15,301 bases of DNA from Methanolobus sp. UBA474 (GTDB taxonomy: Archaea > Halobacteriota > Methanosarcinia > Methanosarcinales > Methanosarcinaceae): the NCBI GenBank assembly GCA_002501695.1, contig DANZ01000141.1, positions 13,738 to 29,038 of the forward strand, read 5' to 3'. This document shows, piece by piece, positions 1-6,328 of this stretch (the first letter of the stretch is position 1; each line of letters opens with the position of its first letter). A program made the translations under genes and the position numbers. The notes below the pieces were generated by a model. The model did no database searches. It worked only from the letters and a program-made list of their open reading frames with translations, and had not been told where the DNA came from.

Positions 1-162
1 AGTTACATCCTCGAATTCTTAAGTGACCTGCACCGCAAAGAAGGAAAGACTATCATAATCGTCACCCACGATATGAAGCCTGTTCACTATGCTGACCGGG
101 TGATACACATCAAAGACGGTATGGTCGAAAAAGTAGAACTAGTAAACAGAGAAGCAATGTGA
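1..162 (+). CDS. ABC transporter ATP-binding protein, 3' end only
   Basis: This is the last 53 codons of an ABC ATPase that begins before the window. The visible part carries a helix ending in a short hydrophobic strand and the switch histidine in VTHD (residues 21-24 of the fragment), followed by the usual ADRVIHIKDG strand-turn that closes MacB/LolD-type nucleotide-binding domains. Walker A, Walker B and signature motifs lie outside the window. The stop codon (160-162) overlaps the ATG of the next gene (TGATG), and a MacB-like permease follows, so it most likely energises that permease at the cytoplasmic face of the membrane. The substrate is unknown. The ABC family call is firm; the subfamily rests mainly on the neighbours. 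Confidence 0.9.
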   Translation, partial: SYILEFLSDLHRKEGKTIIIVTHDMKPVHYADRVIHIKDGMVEKVELVNREAM

Positions 163-1523
163 TGAAAATGAGAAAAATTCTAATATTGGTATTATTTTTG
201 GTCCTATCAGCTACCTCGGCAACAGCAGCTATATCTAATAGTGCCAGTGGAGTGGATGTCAATATCATGAGCCAGAGCCCGAGCCCTGCAAGGCCCGGTG
301 AGGTCGTGGAACTTACACTGACTGTACAGAACGTGGGAAACACGGACCTTTCGAATGTGGTCATTGAGGTGGAGCCAGGCTACCCATTCTCTCAGGCATC
401 AGGGGAGTCACTAACCAAGACCATATCCTATCTTAAGGCCCGCCAGGATGAAGACGAGGCCACAACAGTCAAATTCAAACTCAAGGTCGATGCCGATGCG
501 GCAAAAGATACCTATGACCTTGACATATCCGTAAAGGACAGCGACAGCGAGGCAGCTGTATCAACCACGGTTTCCGTGGATGTGCAGGGTAAGGAGTACG
601 CACAGGTTGTCACAATAAGCAAATCAAGCATTGATCTTGCCACCGTGGAACCCCTGGAATTCATCATCACCAATACGGGTAGTTCCCCGCTCAAGAACAT
701 GGCAGTCTCATGGGAAGACTCGACAGGTACTATCCTCCCGGTCTATTCGGACAATACAAAATACATAAGTTATCTTGATGTAGGTGACTCTGTGACCATT
801 AATTATTCAGTAATGGCTAACGTGGACGCTGATCCGGGACTGTACCAGCTTGATATCACGCTGAATTTCCAGGACTATGATTCCAATGAGAGCACCATCA
901 AGACAAAAGCCGGTCTCTTTGTGGGAGGCGGCACGGACTTCGATGTGACCTACTCCGAAAGCAGTGAAGGAGAGGTATCTCTGTCGGTTGCGAACGTAGG
1001 CAACAATGAGGCCTATTCTGTAAAGGTCTCTGTACCTGAGCAGGACAACTTCAAGGCGACAGGCAGTACTTCTACTATAGTGGGTAATCTTGAGAAAGGC
1101 GATTACACGATCACATCGTTCTCTGTAAGTTCTTCCGCTATGATGCCGGCAGACTCATCCGGCGAAAGGCCGGGACAGGCACAGGCAAGCTCCGCTAACA
1201 CGACAGAACCGCAGTCATCCGGTTCAAGGAACGATCTCCTGGTCCTGATAGAGTACACTGATTCCACAGGGCAGAGATTGTCTGTGGAGAAGAGCGTTCC
1301 CATAGAGCTGACCGCATCAGCAGCAGCTGCCATGGGTCCGGGAGCAAGGTCCCAGTCCTCGACCGGTACTTACCTTAAATACGGCCTTGTGCTGGTAGTC
1401 CTTGCAGGCGGAGTGTTCTATTACAGGAAGAAGAAAGCAGGCGAGTCCGATGAGAGCCTTGGTCAGCAACTGTCCGGCCAGATCAAGGGACTGAAGAGGA
1501 AGATCTTGAAGGAAGGGCAATGA
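162..1523 (+). CDS. Secreted, membrane-anchored CARDB/NEW3-like protein (COG1361 type)
   Basis: The 453-residue product starts with a basic tip and a hydrophobic signal segment (about residues 3-23, ending SATSATAA). It continues with repeated beta-sandwich-like units of the CARDB/NEW3 kind, recognised by the phrases VQNVGNTDLSN, ITNTGSSPLKN and VANVGNNEAYS. It ends with one membrane helix (about 404-422) and a lysine-rich cytoplasmic tail. The protein should sit outside the cell, held by its C-terminal helix. I chose ATG 162 because it overlaps the ATPase stop; a GTG at 159 is also open. The stop overlaps the permease start by four bases. In methanogens such proteins are often found between an ABC ATPase and an FtsX-like permease, so a role as an extracytoplasmic part of that exporter is likely but inferred. 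Confidence 0.82.
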   Translation: MKMRKILILVLFLVLSATSATAAISNSASGVDVNIMSQSPSPARPGEVVELTLTVQNVGNTDLSNVVIEVEPGYPFSQASGESLTKTISYLKARQDEDEATTVKFKLKVDADAAKDTYDLDISVKDSDSEAAVSTTVSVDVQGKEYAQVVTISKSSIDLATVEPLEFIITNTGSSPLKNMAVSWEDSTGTILPVYSDNTKYISYLDVGDSVTINYSVMANVDADPGLYQLDITLNFQDYDSNESTIKTKAGLFVGGGTDFDVTYSESSEGEVSLSVANVGNNEAYSVKVSVPEQDNFKATGSTSTIVGNLEKGDYTITSFSVSSSAMMPADSSGERPGQAQASSANTTEPQSSGSRNDLLVLIEYTDSTGQRLSVEKSVPIELTASAAAAMGPGARSQSSTGTYLKYGLVLVVLAGGVFYYRKKKAGESDESLGQQLSGQIKGLKRKILKEGQ

Positions 1524-2764
1524 GACGAAGGACATATCTTAAGCTTGCTACCAACATCCTGCTTCACAGCAAGATCAGAAGCTGGCTCACTATAATAGGC
1601 ATCGTCATCGGGGTCGGCTCGGTTGTCACTATCATGTCTCTCAGTGACAGCATGTCTGCTGATATGGAAAGTCGTCTTGCCGATATGGATCTGACCTCCG
1701 TTACCGTCACGCCGGGATATGCCAGGGCCTTTTCAGCAATGGGGCCGCCCGGTGGTGGAGGTGGCGGTAGCGGTACCTCTTCATCGGATGAAGATGCGGA
1801 ACTTACTGACAAGGACCTGCGGGCTCTCAGATCTGTAGACAATATAAGTTACATGTACGGCAAGATCTCAGGCCAGGAGGATGTATACTATATGGGTGAA
1901 TCTGCAGAACTTTCCCTTACAGGTGTCGATCCCCAGATATGGCAGTATACTGTCACATATGATCTTGGATCCGGCAGGCTGCTGGAACCCGCGGATAACT
2001 ACGTTGCTGTCATTGGCTACAGGATAGCTAACGAGATGTATGATACCAAGATAGGCCTTAACAGGGTCATAACCATCAACGGAAAATCCGTAAGGGTCGT
2101 GGGAATACTTGCATCCGGTGAGGACGATAATGCTGTGATAATGCCGATAGATGCTGCAGTTGAACTGATAGAGGATGCAGAGACCGATATCTACGATTCC
2201 ATAGTCATCCAGGTCAATGATGTCGAAAATGTAGAGGTCGTGGTTGCAGATGTGGAAGAGAGGCTCATGATATCAAGGCATATCATGAATGAGAAGGACC
2301 GGGATTTCAGTGTGAGTGATTCATTATCCATGGCTGAATCCGCCAGCGAGATGATGTCATCCATGACACTCTTCCTGGGGGCCATAGCAGGTGTTTCTCT
2401 GGTTGTAGGCTCAGTGGGTATTGCGAACACGATGTTCACTTCGGTAATGGAAAAGACACGGGAAATAGGCACAATGAAGGCTATCGGCGCCAGGAACAGG
2501 GATATTATGATGATATTCCTCGTCAATGCGGCACTGGTGGGATTTGTCGGAGGTGTGCTCGGTATCGTACTGAGTCTCGGGCTGACATCCATACTGCCGA
2601 TGCTCGGGTTGACAATGATGAGGTCATCCATGGGTTCAACGCTCTCGCCTGAGCTGATGCTCCTGGGTATTTCCATCGCTGTCTTCGTAGGTGTGATCTC
2701 AGGCGTGGTGCCTGCCTACAACGCATCGAAGATGAAGCCGGTAGACGCACTGAGGTATGAATAA
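1520..2764 (+). CDS. MacB/FtsX-family ABC transporter permease
   Basis: The 414-residue protein has the MacB plan: an N-terminal membrane helix (about 22-41) preceded by the basic LLHSKIRSW segment, a large extracytoplasmic domain (about 45-275), and a C-terminal FtsX domain with three helices (about 281-305, 334-362 and 381-403). The FtsX hallmarks TREIGTMKAIGAR and the closing PVDALRYE are present. A glycine-rich linker (GGGGGGSG, near residue 80) sits inside the extracytoplasmic domain. The ATG overlaps the previous stop (ATGA), so translation is probably coupled. With the upstream ATPase and the CARDB-like protein it forms a tripartite mechanotransmission-type ABC system that exports or extracts lipids, peptides or antibiotics in other organisms; the cargo here cannot be told from sequence. 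Confidence 0.92.
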   Translation: MRRRTYLKLATNILLHSKIRSWLTIIGIVIGVGSVVTIMSLSDSMSADMESRLADMDLTSVTVTPGYARAFSAMGPPGGGGGGSGTSSSDEDAELTDKDLRALRSVDNISYMYGKISGQEDVYYMGESAELSLTGVDPQIWQYTVTYDLGSGRLLEPADNYVAVIGYRIANEMYDTKIGLNRVITINGKSVRVVGILASGEDDNAVIMPIDAAVELIEDAETDIYDSIVIQVNDVENVEVVVADVEERLMISRHIMNEKDRDFSVSDSLSMAESASEMMSSMTLFLGAIAGVSLVVGSVGIANTMFTSVMEKTREIGTMKAIGARNRDIMMIFLVNAALVGFVGGVLGIVLSLGLTSILPMLGLTMMRSSMGSTLSPELMLLGISIAVFVGVISGVVPAYNASKMKPVDALRYE

Positions 2765-2823
2765 GGGAGTATAAGCGCCCGGGGAATGCGCCCGATGACC
2801 GGATGGCTGGTCTATTGAGCGCG

Positions 2824-2886
2824 TTCCTGATCGTGAAAGAATACAGGTGTTTCCAGGATAAGCTGGCTCCTGTATCTTCCTGATCG
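2824..2886. repeat. Stem-loop flanked by 10-base direct repeats after the exporter operon
   Basis: A 7-base inverted repeat (ATACAGG at 2841-2847, CCTGTAT at 2869-2875) encloses an inner 4-base pair of arms (CCAG 2853-2856, CTGG 2863-2866). The same ten bases, TTCCTGATCG, occur on both sides at 2824-2833 and 2877-2886. It lies in the 187-base gap between the permease and the first Rieske gene, which otherwise holds only a promoter. It could be a structured 3' end of the exporter mRNA or the trace of a small insertion. No T-run follows at once. Confidence 0.45.
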
Positions 2887-2910
2887 CTCTGCAAAATTCA
2901 CGACAATTAT

Positions 2911-2945
2911 TTATATTTTTGAATCCCTGCTTATCTATGGGAGGT
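2911..2945 (+). promoter_or_regulatory. Candidate promoter and ribosome-binding site of the redox operon
   Basis: A TATA-like stretch (TTATATTTT, 2911-2919) lies 33 bases before the first Rieske ATG, which would put transcription start near 2940. A strong ribosome-binding site GGGAGGT (2939-2945) is six bases from the ATG. If start is as predicted, the leader is very short and the ribosome-binding site is at its extreme 5' end, so the true start may be slightly earlier. Confidence 0.5.
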
Positions 2946-2951
2946 TAACAT

Positions 2952-3266
2952 ATGCCGGAAAGATCCTGGTTCTTTGCGATAAATGAAAAAGATCTGCTGG
3001 ATGAGAGCATACAGTTTGTCAGAGTAAGGGGAACTCCCATAATTATGTTTAAGAAGAATGGGGAGATATATTCTCTATATGGTAAGTGCAGCCATATGGG
3101 ATGCCGGCTTTCCAGGGACACTTTCAGCAGTGAGCATGTCCTGAAATGTGGCTGTCATGGCTGGGAATATAACATAAGTACCGGTAAGCACCTGGGGGAC
3201 AGGGATGCAACCCTTGAGACCTACCAGAACAAAGTGGAAGGCGGGGAAGTATTCGTTCTGATGTGA
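2952..3266 (+). CDS. Soluble Rieske [2Fe-2S] protein 1 (disulfide-type)
   Basis: The 104-residue protein has no signal peptide or membrane helix and is essentially one Rieske domain. Cluster ligands are Cys46, His48, Cys66 and His69, in C-S-H and C-G-C-H boxes 17 residues apart. Cys51 (C-S-H-M-G-C) and Cys68 (C-G-C-H) occupy the positions that form a disulfide in bc1/b6f-type Rieske proteins, which is unusual for a small ferredoxin-like form. It should carry single electrons in the cytoplasm; its partner is unknown. A paralogue follows after 31 bases and shares the opening WFFAI. The rest of the operon encodes glutaredoxin, ferredoxin:thioredoxin reductase and nitroreductase, so it is probably an electron donor or acceptor for one of these (inference). 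The start is fixed by GGGAGGT upstream. Confidence 0.9.
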   Translation: MPERSWFFAINEKDLLDESIQFVRVRGTPIIMFKKNGEIYSLYGKCSHMGCRLSRDTFSSEHVLKCGCHGWEYNISTGKHLGDRDATLETYQNKVEGGEVFVLM

Positions 3267-3297
3267 TGAAAGGGATATTTGGCGGAGGTATGAGGTT

Positions 3298-3609
3298 TTG
3301 GCTCCATGGTTCTTTGCAATAGCTGAAAATGAGCTGGATGAGGGTGAAAAGAAACCCTTGCTGATCGAGGGTGATAAACTACTCTTGCTCAGACAGGGAG
3401 GTGACTTTTATGCAATATCCAATAAATGCCCGCATATGGACTGTCCTCTCTCAAAAGGAACCCTCAATGGATATGTGATACAATGCCCATGCCATGACTG
3501 GCAGTTCGATATACGCAGCGGTGAGTTTCTCAATGCAGAGGAGATAAAGGTCCCGGCTTATGAAACAAAGGTAGCCGACGGCAAAATTTACGTCAATATG
3601 GAACGGTGA
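3298..3609 (+). CDS. Soluble Rieske [2Fe-2S] protein 2 (disulfide-type), TTG start
   Basis: This 103-residue Rieske domain has ligands Cys44, His46, Cys63 and His66 (C-P-H and C-P-C-H boxes) and the second cysteine pair Cys49/Cys65 at the bc1-type disulfide positions. It resembles the upstream gene in length, opening (PWFFAI) and closing strand, so the two are tandem paralogues, although they differ at many positions. The start is a TTG at 3298, supported by GGAGGT (3284-3289) eight bases upstream and by alignment with the first paralogue; the ATG at 3290 is in another frame. No membrane segment is present. The stop lies six bases before the glutaredoxin ATG. Two copies may serve different potentials or partners; this cannot be decided from sequence. 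Confidence 0.88.
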   Translation: MAPWFFAIAENELDEGEKKPLLIEGDKLLLLRQGGDFYAISNKCPHMDCPLSKGTLNGYVIQCPCHDWQFDIRSGEFLNAEEIKVPAYETKVADGKIYVNMER

Positions 3610-3615
3610 GTTTCA

Positions 3616-3864
3616 ATGAAGAAAGTGGTAATGTACACTCTCAGTACCTGTCCCTGGTGCATGAGGGCCAAGAAGTTCTTCAGGGAAAAAGATATTCCCT
3701 TTGAGTACATCGACTATGATAAGGCTGATGAGGGGACTCGCAGGTCTATCCGGGAGGATTGCCTGGCCCACGGGGAAGAGATGTCCTTTCCGTTTGTCAA
3801 GATCGGTGAGGATGTTGTTGTAGGCTACAACCCCCAGAAATACTCCAGTCTGCTGGATCAGTGA
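3616..3864 (+). CDS. Glutaredoxin-like thiol/disulfide oxidoreductase
   Basis: An 82-residue thioredoxin-fold protein with the active site CPWC at residues 12-15, close to the CPYC/CPWC of glutaredoxins and NrdH-type redoxins. The later FPFVKIG segment holds the expected cis-proline, and the GYNPQKYSSLL ending matches the family's last helix. It should reduce protein disulfides in the cytoplasm. It lies six bases after Rieske 2 and 11 bases before the FTR catalytic subunit, which suggests that FTR reduces this protein in place of a thioredoxin. Glutathione is not generally made by methanogens, so an enzymatic reductant is more plausible (inference from family knowledge). Confidence 0.9.
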   Translation: MKKVVMYTLSTCPWCMRAKKFFREKDIPFEYIDYDKADEGTRRSIREDCLAHGEEMSFPFVKIGEDVVVGYNPQKYSSLLDQ

Positions 3865-3875
3865 AGGGAAGGCCC

Positions 3876-4223
3876 ATGGATACGAAGAAGCGTATGGGAC
3901 AGTTAAGGACAATGTTCCAGAGGGTCATCGACCCTTTGGGCTACAAGTTCAGTCCTGATGAGGAGCTCGTCGATTTTCTGCTGGAGCAGGAAGTCACGCT
4001 GGAAAAGGAGAAAGGCAGTCCTTTCTGTCCCTGCCAGGGACTGACAGGCGAGCGGGAGCATGATATGCAGCTTGTATGCCCGTGCATACCTTTCCACAGG
4101 GAGCATTTTGATGCAATGAAGCGCTGCTGGTGCGGACTTTACGTCCATAAGGATGTAGACGATCCGGATGAACTGGTCCAGATATCTAAAAAGGAATTCG
4201 AGGCATCAAGAAAGAGATCATGA
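3876..4223 (+). CDS. Ferredoxin:thioredoxin reductase catalytic subunit-like protein
   Basis: The 115-residue product carries the FTR signature of three cysteine pairs: CPC (51-53), CPC (68-70) and CWC (84-86). By analogy with the cyanobacterial enzyme, Cys51, 68, 70 and 84 hold the [4Fe-4S] cluster and Cys53/Cys86 are the active disulfide. The spacings (14 and 13 residues) differ from the plant-type 16 and 8, and the last pair is CWC rather than CHC, as in divergent archaeal forms. No variable subunit gene is present. It should transfer ferredoxin (or possibly Rieske) electrons to a disulfide partner, plausibly the adjacent glutaredoxin. I chose ATG 3876; a GTG at 3861 overlapping the previous stop is open but lacks a clear ribosome-binding site, whereas AGGGAAGG lies just before the ATG. 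Confidence 0.88.
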   Translation: MDTKKRMGQLRTMFQRVIDPLGYKFSPDEELVDFLLEQEVTLEKEKGSPFCPCQGLTGEREHDMQLVCPCIPFHREHFDAMKRCWCGLYVHKDVDDPDELVQISKKEFEASRKRS

Positions 4224-4288
4224 GGCCGGCATGATCAAAAGAGCAAGGAGAGTAAAGTTATAGCAGTTAGGTTATAGGAGTGAGGTCA

Positions 4289-4870
4289 ATGGTGGGGGAA
4301 GACAATGAGATCATACGCAATATCAAAGAGCGCAGGAGTGTCAGGGATTATCTTGACCGACAGGTGAGTGAAGGATCAATAAAGAAGATAATCGATGCGG
4401 GGATATACGCTCCGACCGGTTTCGGTTCAGAGCCCTGGTTCTTTGTAGTGGTGCAGAACAGGGAAATGATGAAAAGGATGTCCGATTACTGCAAACCAAA
4501 GCTGCTTGCACAGCTTGAGGACATACCGAGCGACAATGTCACAGAGTTTAAAAAGCAGCTGGCTCATGAGGATTTCGACATCTTCTACGGCGCTCCTATC
4601 ATTGTCATTGTGCTTGGCAGCAATGCAGGTTTCACAACAGACTATGATTGCGCCATGTGCGCCCAGAACATGATGCTTGCAGCAGCCTCAATGGGTATTG
4701 GCAGCTGCTGGGTGGGTACGGCCTGCTTCATCCAGGATAATGTAGAGTTCATGAGCGAGCTCGGGATACCATATGATTACCGGGTTATCGCGCCCATAGT
4801 GTTCGGATACGAAGGGGAGGTCAGGGAGAGGCCCCCGAGACAGGAGCCCAGGGTTGTCTGGATCAAGTGA
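4289..4870 (+). CDS. Nitroreductase-family FMN flavoprotein
   Basis: A 193-residue single-domain nitroreductase. The FMN-phosphate binding start IKERRSVRDY (about residues 9-18), the APTGFGSEPW loop (near 39-48), and the MLAAASMGIGSCWVG segment (near 130-145) are all recognisable. The family reduces flavins, quinones or nitro compounds with NAD(P)H or other donors; the physiological substrate is unknown. It follows the FTR gene on the same strand after a 65-base gap with two GTTATAG repeats, so it may be the last gene of the redox operon or have its own start site. ATG 4289 is preferred because AGGAG lies eight bases upstream; the GTG at 4280 falls inside that ribosome-binding region. Confidence 0.88.
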   Translation: MVGEDNEIIRNIKERRSVRDYLDRQVSEGSIKKIIDAGIYAPTGFGSEPWFFVVVQNREMMKRMSDYCKPKLLAQLEDIPSDNVTEFKKQLAHEDFDIFYGAPIIVIVLGSNAGFTTDYDCAMCAQNMMLAAASMGIGSCWVGTACFIQDNVEFMSELGIPYDYRVIAPIVFGYEGEVRERPPRQEPRVVWIK

Positions 4871-4871
4871 T

Positions 4872-4927
4872 CCGGCAGACTGTCCCTTCCTCTTTATTTC
4901 CTAAGATCTGTTTCATGCCTCTGCCGG
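4872..4927. terminator. Inverted repeat between convergent nitroreductase and nifN
   Basis: CCGGCAGA (4872-4879) and TCTGCCGG (4920-4927) are perfect 8-base arms separated by 40 bases. The left arm lies just after the nitroreductase stop, the right arm inside the last codons of nifN. The spacer is pyrimidine-rich on the plus strand (TCCCTTCCTCTTTATTTCC). It could stop or shape transcripts from both convergent operons, but the loop is long and no clean T-run follows on either strand, so terminator function is tentative. Confidence 0.35.
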
Positions 4928-6328
4928 GTGAAACTTCAGCCAATCAGGAGAAGCGTATCTATCCGGCTGGGACAACTTCGCAGCGAGCTTCTCTTCCTGC
5001 GCTTCTAGTATTGTATTTGTGATCCTGTCCAGCATGTTCATTGCTCCCAGGTATCCCAGGGACAGTATCCTCTGGGCGCCCACCCTGTCGTGTATGGGGA
5101 AGCCCACCCTGACTAGAGGTATTCCCATTTCCTTTGCAATATATTTGCCATTGGAGTTGCCGATGAGCATTTCAGGCTTTGCTTTCTTCACAGCATCATT
5201 GAATGCGTCAAAGTCCACGTCCTCAAGGACGGTAACGTCGCAGTCCGGCTTTACCTGCCTGACCCTTTCCATCGCATATTCCGCGAATCCGGGGGACTTG
5301 CCGGAAGCCACCACAAGTATGGGATGCATGCCGTTCTCAAGCGCAAGAGAAAGCAATCCCAGGACATTGTCCGGGTCTCCGTAGATGGCTACCTTCGTGC
5401 CATAGACATACTTATGTGCGTCCACCATAGCATCTATCAGGCGGCCTCTCTCCTTCTGGTACGCTTCGGGTATGTCCGTTCCTGCGATCATGGAAAGTGC
5501 AGCCACAAACCTGTCAGTGTACTCCAGCCCTATGGGAAGTGGCAGTTCCTGTGAGGGTATGTCGAATGCATGTTCAAGGTAACTGACCGCCCTGTTAGCA
5601 CTGGTGATCCCGAGCCCGATCATTGCTGCGCTGTTCTTCATATCCGCTATATCCGAGTGGGAAGTCCCTCCCGGGAATATCTTCTGAAGCTCTCCTGTCA
5701 TGGGCGCATCAAAAGTCTCCGAGATGTCCGGCAGCAGTATGAAGGAATCAGGGCTGATAGTATCGGACAGTATCCTCCTGAGCTCGCGTGTGTCCTCAGG
5801 TGATATGTTCTCTGAGAGCACCACATTGAGCTTGTTGTTGAAAATGTGGCTTCCTGACTCCTGGCTTGTGAATTCCTTCACGATGGCCTCTACCGCCTTT
5901 ATGTAGCCGCTGTTGTGGCTGTCCTCATAGCTGGGCGTCGATACCGGGATGATGATCCTGTCACTCGCGATATCTTCCTCTTCCCTGAACTCGGCGATGA
6001 TGCGGCCGATATCGTCCCCTATCGTCTCGGCAAGACAGGTGGTGGAAATGCCGATGACCTTCGGGTCGTATCGCAGGATGAGATTCTTCAGTCCCTTCTT
6101 CAGGTTCTCACTTCCTCCGTATACTGCTCCCTTCTCGCTCAGGGAACTTGATCCGATGTCCACGGGTTCCCTGAAGTGATGGGCAAGATGCAGTCTCATG
6201 TAAGTGCTGCATCCCTGGGAGCCGTGGAGCAGTACCATAGAGCTCTCTATCCCCTTGAACGCCATCACGCTGCCTATGGGCTGGCACATGATGCAGGGGT
6301 TGACGGTGGCATAACTTCTGTCGGTCAT
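4913..6328 (-). CDS. nifN: Nitrogenase FeMo-cofactor scaffold subunit NifN
   Basis: The 471-residue protein is a NifK-like subunit placed after nifE, with which it shares a four-base ATGA overlap, so it is NifN, partner of NifE in the scaffold on which the FeMo-cofactor precursor matures. The first domain has CQPIGS, HGSQGC and STTCLAETIGDD. Cys15, Cys40 and Cys98 have exactly the spacing (25 and 58) of the P-cluster ligands of NifK. In Azotobacter NifN only the middle cysteine is kept, so this copy is unusual in retaining all three. The later domains (GDPDNVLGLLSLALENG, IGNSNGKYIA, VRVGFPIHDR) follow the family. It is the last gene of the nif operon in this window; no nifX or nifB follows. 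Confidence 0.94.
   Translation of the reverse strand: MTDRSYATVNPCIMCQPIGSVMAFKGIESSMVLLHGSQGCSTYMRLHLAHHFREPVDIGSSSLSEKGAVYGGSENLKKGLKNLILRYDPKVIGISTTCLAETIGDDIGRIIAEFREEEDIASDRIIIPVSTPSYEDSHNSGYIKAVEAIVKEFTSQESGSHIFNNKLNVVLSENISPEDTRELRRILSDTISPDSFILLPDISETFDAPMTGELQKIFPGGTSHSDIADMKNSAAMIGLGITSANRAVSYLEHAFDIPSQELPLPIGLEYTDRFVAALSMIAGTDIPEAYQKERGRLIDAMVDAHKYVYGTKVAIYGDPDNVLGLLSLALENGMHPILVVASGKSPGFAEYAMERVRQVKPDCDVTVLEDVDFDAFNDAVKKAKPEMLIGNSNGKYIAKEMGIPLVRVGFPIHDRVGAQRILSLGYLGAMNMLDRITNTILEAQEEKLAAKLSQPDRYASPDWLKFHPAEA

Noticed and set aside
1735..1780. Glycine run in the permease as a sign of frameshift or sequencing error
   Set aside because: The frame continues with normal MacB/FtsX sequence on both sides; a glycine-rich linker inside the extracytoplasmic domain is plausible.
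3861..3875. GTG 3861 as the FTR start overlapping the glutaredoxin stop
   Set aside because: No clear ribosome-binding site precedes it, while AGGGAAGG lies just before ATG 3876; it remains a possible alternative.
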